Assembly (NCBI RefSeq): GCF_007655135.1
Contig: NC_045127.1
Coordinates: forward strand, 10,363,001-10,427,000
Origin: Punica granatum
Taxonomy: Eukaryota; Streptophyta; Magnoliopsida; Myrtales; Lythraceae
Length of the DNA stretch: 64,000 nucleotides
Direction of reading: 5' to 3'
The notes below the pieces were generated by a model. The model was not told where the DNA came from, ran no database searches, and was given only the letters and a program-made list of their open reading frames with translations. A program made the position numbers and the translations under genes. The stretch's first letter is position 1. Every line of letters starts with the position of its first letter. Shown piece after piece: positions 1 through 11,511 of the stretch.

Positions 1-3000
1 GACGGGAGAGGGAACCATTGGTGGGAAGTCGAGGCACGGCACGAATTTTTCGAAGAGCTTGCCATCTAGAAGATAGTGTTGACTGCAAGCTGTAGAACTG
101 ATCACGAATAGTCTCCATTTTGATGGATAGTGGCCTTAAAGAGGAAGGAGAAGGAAGAGCTAGGATGCTACATCCTGTTGGTGGGTCCAAGAGTGTTTTC
201 ACTTTACGTACTGCAAAAGTCAGGAAAAATATAAACAAGGTAAGAACAAACAGGAGAACAAAACTATAACAAAACTTACACCTAGAAATAGAACCGAACC
301 TTAATTCTAAATTTACCTTGCACCTTCATCTTCCCAATAACTTTTTTATGTTTTGTGAGAGCTCCCTCATTGCTAGGCTCTGAAGATCGCTTTGCCAACA
401 GTTCCTCCTCTGACTGCAAAAGCACTTGCTGCAACCTGCATATGAATAACAAAAATGGCGCATCATAAACAGCCACTTCAATAGAGCAGCATGGTTTTAG
501 CTGCTGAATTGAAAACATAAATTACAATGATATCGATAAAAAAGAAAGCCAACAGTGATGACCCAATAATGTTGTAGAACGGTGCAACAGAGTGTATATC
601 TATCTATCTATGTGTCTGCATGTAATAGGTTCCAATGTAACTGCCTCAAATTGACTATTTATCTTTTTAACCCAAATGATTAAGAAGGTATATTACAGTC
701 TGCAAACTAAGTATGAACAAATGGAGATAAAGCTCCATACATCAGTTCAAGGTCACCAAATTATGGAAAGAGCAAGCCAGCGGTTTTTGGTTCCATTACA
801 CAATAAACAAGGAGAAACTATAATACTTACCCAAACGTATCCCGCAGCAAAGAACATTCATTCTCCAAAAACATTGGGGCTTCCGTGCAACCCCTCGCCC
901 ATGCGTTGAGGCAGAGCCGCACACAGGCATCATATGCAATCACAGAATGCCACGGACCAAGAGCACTGGATTTGAACATAAAATTATAGATAAGTTGTTC
1001 CATTAGAACTAGTGGAAATGGATTATCAGAACATCGAAAAAGAAACAGTGAGAAGATACCTTGCATGAAAGGCAGGTACACGGGGTGGTTGTGAACTCGA
1101 AGGAATACCAGCCTCTATACTGGCTGTATTTCTGTCAACGAGTAAAAAATAATGCAAAAATTGTTAAATGCGAACAAGTACATAAACGTTTCTAAAGTTT
1201 TTAATTAGACTCTCTCCAAAAGAGGCTAAATGGGTGAACATTCGACATATCACCAGAGGGAAGTCCAACAGCAATACAGACCTGGTAAACGGCTCCTCGA
1301 TCCTGTTCCCAGCGTCAGACTCAGGCCTAATCCCAGATTCAGATTTTAAAGTGGTCCGGGCATCTGATGTATGAGGTCCTTCTATATGAGGCCCATCCCT
1401 TGTCGCCATGTCTGTGCCCCCCTTAGGTTCTTGAGTGAAACAGTATAATGGAGGTGCGCTAGCAATATCCTCATCCAATTGCAAATTTTTCATTCTACCC
1501 TGCAAATTAGGCAACTTCCTTGAATACATCCCACACTACACCATTAGGGGTCCATAATACTTGAAATTTTGACACGAGGAACACAAAAAAAAAACAAAAA
1601 CAAAAACAAAAAGCCAATGCATTTTTTGGCAATAAATGAGAATTTCAATAGAAAATCTCAACCAGTTGAAGGCATTCAGAGTTCAGCATCAGCTTTTCTT
1701 TCATATATGTTTATTTATATACACAAAAATTGGTTCCCTTAAGCTCATTTTACGAGAAGAAATTTAAAGGCAGCAGAAGCCTATGTAGATATAGGCGGAG
1801 CTGCTCCTGGGAAACAGATAGAAGTGGTTCAAAGAGGTGGAATGTACAGTAATGGGCTCTAACAATGGTGAATATTGAAGAAACAGAAGGACTCAAATCA
1901 GAAGGTAAAATGAAAAACTGCCAGGCTGGGAAGATTATCATATATATGATCCTGAACATTGTGGCACGCATGCAAAAGAATATGCCTAAATGACTCCCAG
2001 CAATACATCTCGCTTTCTCGGAACTATCCAACCTAATCATTAGGAAGTACTGTCTGTTGTAAGTTTGTGACAATAGAATTGATGTTGTCTCATTCTCGTA
2101 AAATTGCTCTTATTTTCATCTTCTATGTGACAAGCCAGCAGCTCTATGTTCAAATCGGAGAGGTTAAATATGACAGCTACAATTGAAACAATTTTTTTCA
2201 ATGATCAACAAAAATCCATTGATGGTGCCACCAAAAGAGTCCAAAAGATATACAAAATATAAAGAAGGAATAATGAGACTGCACTTAAATATACTTGCAT
2301 GTATGTTTCAACCTAATTCCTAAAAATTCTGCAACCAAAGAAATTTCATGAGAATCAAGACCACGTAAAAGTTGAAGCTTCCTTTTGTAAATGGTTCAAT
2401 ACTCAAAATTTCTCCAGCTAGAGGAATCCATGGAGGCAGTAGTATTGATCTATTTGATAGCCTCCATCATATACCAGATAAACTAGAGGAACGCCACTAA
2501 TAGAGTAAATGAGACCAAACCATGCCTTGCAATTTGCAAAGAGTTTCTGCACTACTAGAGAGATTTCACTAATTATTCCACCACCCAGTTTCCTAGTACA
2601 AACATCATTTAATTTGTATTTTACTGAGGAAAGAACCTACAGTTTTACCAGAATGAGCTTAGGATTAGCCAGTAACTTTGAGGAGGTTCGGTGGACCTTA
2701 TCACCACCAAATGGCATTTGCCTCATTCGCAAGTGAATCCAAATATCTAACAATTTTCAGACATAAAATAATAATCTTTAGAGCACCGAAAATATAAAGA
2801 ACCAACCTTCTGAGCAGCAGCTTCTGCCTTGATTCCAGTAGGGGTATTCCCTCTAGCTCGACTTGCAGTCCCATTGATCTTGGTGCTACCGGCTTGTGTT
2901 GTGGAGAACTCCGAACTACTAGCTGAATCGGAATCATAGTCTTTGTCAGCATAGGACCCCACTGAGTATGAGTACCTCACATCGCCGTTTCCCCTAACAG

Positions 3001-3931
3001 ACCCCATCGGCACCTGGGCTTTTCTACCTGCAATTGTTTCTCGTGAAGAACTGACATCTGAGTAGCTATAGTCACCTGCATATTTCTTTTGTCCATATCT
3101 AAAAGCTGAACTGTTAGGGACCCTTTCATCCCGAGGGGACGATTCATGCGAGTAGCGGGCCCCATACGTTCCTTCTTCTTCAGAAGAAAAACCAGTATCC
3201 ATATCATTGTCCGATCCCGACCTACTATCAATGGACCCACCAGGCATCGTCCGGGAGACAGGGACGGCACTGGGCGGCAAGTGCCCGCTGCGGAATTTCG
3301 ATGCTGGGGGCAGCACAAATCCGCGGCTGCCATTAACCCCACCAGTGATGGGATCTATCCTCGGTCTGAGATTTGAACTAGGGACTACGCCTTCCTTCTG
3401 GTGGGGGACAAAACCAGATTATCATTATCAGCGAGAGGTCGAGAATGCAAGCAAATTAACAGAGTTCAGACCTCAAAATTGGCAAAGCGAAGTCGAAATA
3501 TAAAAATGAACTTCATCGCAGAGTCATATGAGATCAAACATCAGTCCTATGATTTGACTATCCAGTCAAAGCCAGTAAAACAAAAGGAAAGCCACAGAAA
3601 ACATCCACATCGATTCAATTCGATAGGAAAGGCAGCAACTCACTCATTGCTGCTCAACCTATTCTTCTAGCGGACAGAGACATTTCAAGTCTATATTCCA
3701 CAAATGCAAGCAGATAGAAAAAAACCACCATGAAAAAACAACTTAAGACAGAGGCATGAATCCCGACAACGGAACCCAGAATCATTCCCGACAGAGTCTC
3801 ATGACACAAGTCAGCAGTGAAATCCACCGAATAAGATGCTGAAAATGGGGCAAGGAAAATCAAGATATGTCAGTGAATCTGACCTCTCTGACCCATCTGA
3901 GGGCACTTCTGTCAAGACCCTCCGTGAACAT
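1..3931 (-). CDS. Uncharacterised plant protein, 5' part of gene (runs off left edge)
   Basis: Seven coding exons on the minus strand, in order of translation: 3884-3931, 2807-3397, 1282-1535, 1060-1131, 831-965, 317-435 and 1-210. Phases agree at every junction, giving about 476 residues before the window ends. The protein starts MFTEGLDRSALRWVRE. Residues about 17-300 are Ser/Gly/Asp-rich and low-complexity (probably disordered), with FRSGHLPPSAVPVSRT near the start. The conserved part follows: SALGPWHSVIAYDACVRLCL (about 321-340), then KVIGKMKVQVRKVKTLLDPP across the last two exons. From memory this matches an unnamed plant family that includes Arabidopsis At5g65440. No catalytic motif or membrane segment is visible, so I assign no function. 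The start of the third exon is uncertain: an in-phase acceptor at 1499 is also possible. The 1.27-kb intron at 1536-2806 holds no other supported exon. Confidence 0.8.
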
Positions 3932-6419
3932 TTTCCTCGCCAATGGCGGCCCGTCCGTCTCCTACCGCAACCAGAAACTCTTGCTGAGTTTATGGGTCCG
4001 ATCAGTTGCTGCCAAGAAAGCTTCCAACGTTGACAATGCCGCTGGAGAGCGACCCGGAAGAGAGTGATGGAGGAAGCGGGCAGACCAGGTACGAGATTTG
4101 AGACAAGAAAGCTTAGTGAGGAAGGAAAACTTTTTCGGGGTCCAGCTTCTCACTGATCGATGCGCTGCTGTGGGGAAGAGAAGAGAGAGACGGACAGACC
4201 CACAAAAGCAAACTCTGCAGAGTCTGGGATTGCCCCTTCAATTTTCGATTTTTTCCTTCCAAATTCATACTCTCACAGTCTCACTGTCTCTTTTCACGAC
4301 AAAGCCTGGATTTTTTTAATATTTTGTTGCCGTAATGTGCAATATTCTGCTTCTTCTAGACTCTGTCTAAATTTGAGATTAAAGAATATAAAGAAAAAAA
4401 ATTCTTCCATAAAATACAGCAAAAAAAAAATAAAATTGCGACATCGAAAGCTGTCATCCAACGGGGAAAGAGAGACGAGCTGAGTGAGTGTTCACATGAA
4501 AAATGGTATTGACTCAGAACCGTGGGTCTTTTTATAAATCGATGGATAAAGCTCGTGGATCAAAAGCGAGAGAAGAGAGAGTCGGGGACCAGTGACCAAG
4601 CACCAACTTCTCGTGTGAAGAGTGCGGCGTAGCGTGTTCCATGGCCTCGACTGTATGTCTTGTCAGGTACAATGGATGTGCGGATTTTGTGATCATCCAA
4701 ACATTGTTATTCCGTTTTAAAATTTTTAATTTATTTGCAGGTCGTAACTGTATCTTTATGAATCTGACAACATTTACGAGGACTTATATTGAGATATATT
4801 TGGACAAGAATTCCATTTTATGCATAAAAGATTCTATCCTCAATGCTACACGACATACGTGAAAAATTACCGATAAAATTTTATTGTAATAAAAAGTTAA
4901 AACGAGATTATAAACATATCGATCGATGCGATCACGAAACTTGTATATAATTAAGGAATTCCATTGGACATATCTTGTCAAGTCAAGAATGTACGTATAA
5001 GATTCTCTTTACTCTATGTTTTTGGTATTCCACGAGAAAGCTATGTAACAAATATTCCTAAATAGCACCGAAAATAAAGGGCGCGGTGGTGGGGGCAGTG
5101 GAAAAGCGGGAAAAAGCAACCGAAAAGCTTACGTGGCGGGGATCATCGTTCCGTTAATCTCTCTTCCTTTTTTTTGTATTATTGTATTATTACTTTATTT
5201 GATAAATAATAATTATTTACTAATACAGATAATAAAATAATAATAATAATAATGTCGTAAATAAAAATGCTCAACAGCTCGTGCGGACCCACATGGTTTG
5301 ATGGGTCCCACCCCGTTCCTCGCCAGTGTAGTTTTTGTCCTATCCCTGTCATTTTCCGGAGTCCTATCATTACAACATGCAACATTATTGGCCATGTAAT
5401 TTGGCACAACATATATATATATATACGTACATAACTTATAAGATGCGTTTGAGCTTGTTCTTTTACAAAAGAAAAACGTCTCGTTCATTTCAATCCAAAT
5501 CCATCCGCTTGTTGGGGTTTAGCCGTGTCTTTTTGTGCATCGTTCATTGATGTGGATAGCATGATATGATCCCGCATTGGAGTCGTTCGGTTATACATCT
5601 AGCCAATCGCTGGAGTTCGTCGTGTTTTTCCTTTATGCATCGGCATCATCGATATGAAAAGGTACAGTTTGATTGCATACCATAGTTTGATGTGAAGAGT
5701 GTATTTTTTATTTGCAAAGAATAATGATATGAAGAGTATAGTTTAATTTGCAAGAAATACATACCATACTTTATTTATCTTTTTAAAAAAAAAAAATGGC
5801 CAATGGTCAGTGTGGAGTGTGGACCATAACGTTTTTTACTAGCCCCAAGCCATATTAAAAGTTGAACGTGACAAGGCCCATTTTTCATTTAATGGGCCCA
5901 ACAAAAAGCCCAAGACCATAATCTTCTGAGGCCCACCTCCGGGAGCAGGAGGAGCGAGCTGGCCCATGCCGAAGCCCACAACTAGAAAAAGGCCTGTCGT
6001 ATGCTCTGATCTGTGGATCAGAATGATTGATAAGACAGCCCAATGCCTGAAGTGCATAGGTGACGATCAATCAGATCAGAGCCCAGTCCACAACCATTGA
6101 GGTATCAGCCATATTATCACGCGTATCAATTTTGTGACACTTCACAAAGGTCCTTGAAATAATAAAAGAATATACCTCGATTAATCCTCGGGAACTCCAT
6201 GCGGCAAACGTATCTCTGTTGTCGCATGTCAGTGGTGTGTTGCGAGCATCATTTATGTCCATCATATATATACATACATATGAGAAGAACGACCGTTGAA
6301 TTGATATTACACAATAATGTTAATCAATTTTCGTGTATCATGTGGATATCGAGTTTGCACATAAAAACTATGGATCCCAATAGCAATACAACACAATGCT
6401 AATCAAAGGGATAGCTAGT
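3932..6419. other. Intergenic, upstream of the first gene
   Basis: The part next to 3931 should hold the 5' leader and promoter of the minus-strand gene; the sequence at about 4050-4480 is moderately GC-rich and then A/T-rich. A short AT microsatellite lies at about 5410-5426. Between about 5876 and 6090 there is a cluster of GGCCCA/TGGGCC-type motifs. I see no convincing coding exon. Short open frames here have no family resemblance that I recognise. Confidence 0.6.
6415..6419. repeat. Target-site duplication of the copia element, left copy
   Basis: CTAGT directly before the 5' LTR matches CTAGT at 11507-11511 directly after the 3' LTR. Five bases is the normal length for copia integration. 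Confidence 0.9.
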
Positions 6420-6623
6420 TATTACGGGATATCCTCTCGTGATTTCCACCTCTCTATTTCCTTATACATAATATTGTATTATAGGATAGATAGTTATCAG
6501 AATATTGACTTGTAACTTTTAGCAATCTTGCCTTATTCTTCTCCCGGGTTATGGCTATATGTACAGAGACGTGATATCAATAAAATCAACAAAACCATTT
6601 CACAATCTTCTCGGTTTTGTACA
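6420..6623 (+). repeat. 5' LTR of copia element
   Basis: 204 bp, starting TATTACGGGATATCC and ending GTTTTGTACA. It matches the 3' LTR base for base except that the 3' copy has a second CGGGATATCCTC unit near its start. It should carry the element's promoter and polyadenylation signals, but I did not assign a TATA box. Confidence 0.92.
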
Positions 6624-6639
6624 TGGTATCAGAGAGAGG
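6624..6639 (+). other. Primer-binding site
   Basis: TGGTATCAGAGAGAGG follows the 5' LTR directly. The first 11 bases match the usual plant copia primer site, which is complementary to the 3' end of initiator methionine tRNA. Confidence 0.85.
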
Positions 6640-6697
6640 TTTGCTCGAAATCGACCAAATTATCGTTGATATTCGGTTCCTGTTCATCAATCACTCG

Positions 6698-9600
6698 ATG
6701 GCCTCCAACATTTCATCTTCCTACACCGTGTCCTCTTCAGATGGACCAGGAAATCAACTCACCTCGTGTATTCTCAATGGCGAGAATTACCTCACCTGGT
6801 CGAAACTCATGTGGACGGCACTGGTGGCGAAGAACAAAATAGGTTTCATCGATGGAACCATGCAGAAGCCGGCTGAAGGGGATCTCAACTATCAACAATG
6901 GATCACTTGCAATTCCATGGTGGTAGCCTGGCTGTCCAATTCTGTAGATAAGGAGCTCCAGCCCAGTGTTGCCTGCATTCAAAATGCGAAAAATCTGTGG
7001 GATGAACTCAGAGAAAGGTTTTCCCAAGGTAATGAAACAAGGGTTTATGAACTCAAATCTCAAATTTGTCTTATGAAGCAGGAAGGGCTATTCGTCTCCA
7101 AATACTATTCGGTGTTAAAGGGGCTGTGGGATGAGCTCGAGAATTTTCTCAAAATAACTCACTGTACCTGTGCGGCGGCGGCGTCCAATGTTTCGCAGAG
7201 GGAGAAAGAAAAATCTTACCAGTTTCTCATGGGACTCAACCCCGAGTTCGGTACGGTACGGTCTAATATCTTGAGTATGGAGCCATTCCCTTCTCTTAAC
7301 AAGATTTACTCGATGATTATACACGAGGAGAGGCAGAAAATTGTGTCTCGTGTAAGTGAGACAGGAACGGATGCGGCTGCTTTTCTTGTAAGGGACGAAG
7401 GAGGCCAATCGGAGATTCGATCAAGTGGTCGTCCATTCTTTGAACACTGCCATCGCGTCGGCCATGTCCGAAGCACCTGCTGGAAGCTTCATGGCAAACC
7501 AGTGAATTGGACTGGTAAAGGAAAGATGAAGCAGACAGACTCTAAGCAGATAAAAAGGGCAGGCAGCGGTAATCCTAGGTCATATGGCCCAATGGGCAGT
7601 CAGGCCCAAGTCAATGTTGTCCAGACAAATGGACAGTCGGCCCAGCGACCAGGGAAGCCCAATCAACTGTCTGATCTCTCTCCGGCCCAGTTTGCTCAAT
7701 TTCAGAAATTTCTGAATATGATGGACAACGAAAATGAAACCACCGAGCCTCTTGTTGGTAAAAACTTTGTTTCTCTTGATCCAGGTGTAAATTGGATTAT
7801 TGATACAGGAGCATCGCACCACATGACGGGCCAAGCTTATCTTTTATCTAAGTCCAGACGATCCATTCATAATTTTTGGGTTGCAATTCCTAACGGACAA
7901 TCGGTTCAAGCCACTCAAATTGGAGAAATACATATATGGGATAATTTCATTTTAAATGAAGTCTTAGTAATTCCATCATTCCAATGCAATTTAATCTCAG
8001 TTGCTCAGTTATCATCCGATTTAAATTGCCGAGTGATATTTCTCACCAATATGTGCTTGATACAGGACCTAACCACGAGGAAGACGATTGGAGTGGGTGA
8101 ACGGTCCTGGGGGGTCTATTATTTGAGATGCGTGTCTTCATCAGCCTTTGCTTCACCAGCTATCAATGAGAACAGTGAATTATGGCACAGGCGATTGGGA
8201 CACCCATCAAAAGGTGTTATTTTCAAAGGACTTGCAAATTATCCAAATAAAACTAGAGATAAAGTTTGTGATATTTGCCATAGAGCAAAACAGACTCGTT
8301 CTCCGTTTCCTATTAGTATTAATAAAGCAAGCCATTTATTCCAATTGATTCATTGTGACTTATGGGGACCATATCGAGTCAAATCAATTACTGGTGCTTA
8401 TTACTTCCTTACAGTAGTCGATGATTTCAGTCGAGCGGTATGGCTTTACCCGTTACGTGATAAAACCGAGGCTAAGCAAAAATTGATTGGTTTTTGTCAC
8501 TTAGTGAAGAATCAATTTGAGAAATCTGTCAAAATCATTCGCAGTGATAATGGCTTAGAATTTCTTTCCAAGGAATTACAGGAGTTCTTTCTTCAGAATG
8601 GAATAATTCATCAGACGTCTTGCTCAGACACACCACAACAAAACGGACGTGTGGAAAGAAAACATCGCCACATCCTCAACGTGGCTAGATCACTTCTTTT
8701 TCAAGCTGGGCTTCCTAATCGCTTCTGGGGTGAATGCGTCTCCACCACGACATATTTAATCAATCTCACTCCAACACCAGTCTTATCGGGTAAATCTCCT
8801 TATGAAGTGTTGTTCAATAAGACACCCGATTATTCACATCTACGAGTATTTGGTTCATTATGCTATGCACATCATCGGCCTTGAAATAGAGATAAATTTG
8901 GAGAACGCTCGCGTAAATGCCTCTTCGTAGGGTACCCATATGGAAAGAGAGGATGGCGTCTTTATGATATACAGTCTAGTGAAATATTTGTTTCGAGGGA
9001 TGTGCAATTCTATGAGGATATTTTTCCATTTTCTCAAAATGCTGGGGTTTCACGTGACCTCAGCTCAAAGGATACCCCTCTATTCCTGCATCAGCCGAAC
9101 CATGAGGAAGAAGGGGAGTTTGATTCTGGGCTGGGCAATTCACTTGGGCCAGACACAGCCCATTTTAGTGGAGAGAGAGCACAACCCTCTCCTATGTAAC
9201 GGGCTGACCCTCCTTCAGCAATATGCAGCCCAATTCGTAGCTCGAACAGTATTGGCCCACGTCCAAACACACAGAATCACAGACCTCTTCAACCTTCTAG
9301 AAACATCATCCTCGAAACAGGGGAGTCTCTTCCCCAAATCACAGAATCAGTCAATTCTGCAGACCAGAGGCAACTTTCAGCTGCCATTTCATCTGAAACG
9401 GAAAAGAATGGGTCACATGCACTTCCTACTGAAGATCTACCGTCCAATACAGCGCCTTCACACACTGAAACGACTTCTCATGTGGATAAAAGGTCTTTCT
9501 TGGCTCCGATTTTACCTGAAACGGAGACACAATCCCCACAACAGGTGCGTCATTCAAGACGAATTCGTAATCGACCCGGTTATCTGAAGGATTTCGTGTG

Positions 9601-11283
9601 CAATATTGCAAATATTCGACCCCCCCCCACTTCTTCTCACCGACTCCTTCGTCCTCCTCAGGTCAGTTCACCTCTCTTGAGCACTTTCTGTCCTATTCAA
9701 AGTTTACTGACCGGCATTTTGCATATACTGCTGCGTTAGACTCTGATGTTGAGCCCAGGACTTACAAGGATGCTTTTCAAGATCCTCGATGGCGTGATGC
9801 CATGAATGAAGAAATTCGAGCACTGGAGATGAACAAAACATGGACGATAGAGCCCATTCCTTCTGATAAGAAACCTATAGGATGCAAATAGGTCTTCAAA
9901 ATCAAGAGAAATGCTGATGGGAGTATCGAGAGGTTCAAAGCTCGCTTAGTAGCTAAGGGATTTACTCAAGTCAAAGGCATCGATTTTACAGAGACGTTCT
10001 CTCCAGTGGCTAAACTAGTCACAGTCCGGGTACTTTTATCTATGGTTGTTGCTCATAATTGGGAAATGCACCAATTAGATGTTCATAATGCATTTCTTCA
10101 TGGTGATTTATCTGAAGAGGTTTATATGCGCATGCCACCGGGTTTTTCTTCTCGGCGTCCAGGATATGCATGCCGCCTGCGTAAATCTCTATATGGCTTA
10201 CGTCAGGCATCTAGGAATTGGTTCTCTAAATTTGCATCAGCACTTCACAATTTTGGACTTGCACAATCTGGTTCCGATCACTCATTATTTACTCTGAAAA
10301 AAGATGGGAATTTTCTTGCTGTTCTAGTATATGTCGACGATTTGATAATTGTCGGCAATAACTCGGAATTCTGTGCTTCACTCAAGCAATATCTAGCCAC
10401 ATGTTTTCGTATTAAGGATTTAGGTCCTTTGCGATATTTTCTTGGAATTGAAGTAACTCGGATGGATAACGGATTATTTCTCAATCAGAGAAAATATGTT
10501 CTTGATATACTCACAGAATGTGGCATGCTTGGCTCTCGACCGTCTTCGTTTCCCATGGAACAACAACATAAATTATCTTCGGAATCGGGCTCTCCGTTGT
10601 CTGATCCTAGTAGATATCGTCGTCTCATTGGTCGTCTTATCTACTTGACAATCACTCGTCCTGAGTTATCCTATTCTGTTCACATCCTCTCCCAATTCAT
10701 GCAGGATCCACGTCAGGACCATTGGATGGCAGCAATCCGTATACTTCGTTACTTGAAACAATCACCGGGACAAGGTATTTTTCTCCGACCGCAATCCATG
10801 GAGCTAATAGCCTATTGTGATTTTGATTGGGCTAGTTGTCCAATGACGCGAAGGTCAGTCACAGGTTACTTCATCACACTTGGAGGCAGTCCCATTTCAT
10901 GGAAGACCAAGAAACAGACAACTGTATCTCGTTCATCAGCTGAAGCTGAATACAGAGCAATGGCAGCTACCGTCAGTGAAGTTCTTTGGCTCCGTGGTCT
11001 ACTTTCATCACTTGGTGTCACATTATCTAGTCCTACTCAGCTCTTCTGTGATAATCAAGCAGCACTCCATATCGCTGCTAATCCAGTTTTTCATGAAAGG
11101 ACCAAGCATATTGAAATCGATTGCCATTTCATCCGGGAACACTTACTATCCAACAAGATCGTTACAAATCACATATCCACACGTCTTCAGCCTGCTGATC
11201 TCTTCACCAAAGCTTTGGGACGTGATCGCTTTCGGTATCTTCTCAGCAAGTTGGGAATTCGGGACCCTCATTCTCCAACTTGA
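6698..11283 (+). pseudogene. Copia gag-pol polyprotein, interrupted
   Basis: Starts at ATG 6698 (MASNISSSYTVSS). Domains in order: gag with a zinc knuckle (about 7437-7490), protease with IIDTGASHHMTG (about 7795), integrase zinc-binding His/Cys residues (about 8180-8290), integrase catalytic Asp, Asp, Glu (HCDLWGPY, SDNGLEF, NGRVERKHR), reverse transcriptase with YVDDLIIVG (about 10330), and RNase H with YCDFDWASC and SSAEAEYRAM. The frame is broken by TGA at 8882-8884, TAA at 9197-9199, a frameshift at the nine-C run 9620-9628 (one base lost or two gained), and TAG at 9889-9891, where the family normally has Trp. The first Cys of the gag zinc knuckle is Phe (FEHC instead of CEHC). Integrase and RT keep their catalytic residues, so the breaks look recent. 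Confidence 0.93.
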
Positions 11284-11290
11284 GGGGGCG
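11282..11290 (+). other. Polypurine tract
   Basis: GAGGGGGCG lies between the final gag-pol stop and the 3' LTR, in the expected position for the plus-strand primer. The tract is short and ends CG, which is slightly atypical. Confidence 0.7.
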
Positions 11291-11506
11291 TATTACGGGA
11301 TATCCTCCGGGATATCCTCTCGTGATTTCCACCTCTCTATTTCCTTATACATAATATTGTATTATAGGATAGATAGTTATCAGAATATTGACTTGTAACT
11401 TTTAGCAATCTTGCCTTATTCTTCTCCCGGGTTATGGCTATATGTACAGAGACGTGATATCAATAAAATCAACAAAACCATTTCACAATCTTCTCGGTTT
11501 TGTACA
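11291..11506 (+). repeat. 3' LTR of copia element
   Basis: 216 bp. Apart from an extra 12-bp CGGGATATCCTC unit (a direct tandem duplication near the left end), it has no mismatch with the 5' LTR. Confidence 0.92.
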
Positions 11507-11511
11507 CTAGT

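Larger units (their letters stand above)
6420..11506 (+). mobile_element. Ty1/copia LTR retrotransposon, structurally complete, coding region broken
   Basis: A 5.1-kb element bounded by direct LTRs (6420-6623 and 11291-11506) and a 5-bp target duplication CTAGT (6415-6419 and 11507-11511). A primer-binding site follows the 5' LTR and a G-rich polypurine tract precedes the 3' LTR. The domain order is gag, protease, integrase, reverse transcriptase, RNase H, which defines the copia superfamily. The LTRs agree over all 204 shared bases; the only difference is a 12-bp tandem duplication near the start of the 3' LTR. The LTRs begin TATT rather than the usual TG and end ACA. The near-identity points to a very recent insertion, yet the gag-pol frame carries three stops and one frameshift, so this copy should not be able to move by itself. 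Confidence 0.95.

Noticed and set aside
1750..2073. Minus-strand open frame of 107 codons within the first gene
   Set aside because: It lies inside the 1.27-kb intron between two phase-matched exons and has no conserved motif.
4641..4862. Plus-strand frame starting MASTVCLVRYNG
   Set aside because: A GC-rich start followed by AT-rich random-looking sequence, with no domain or plausible continuing exon.
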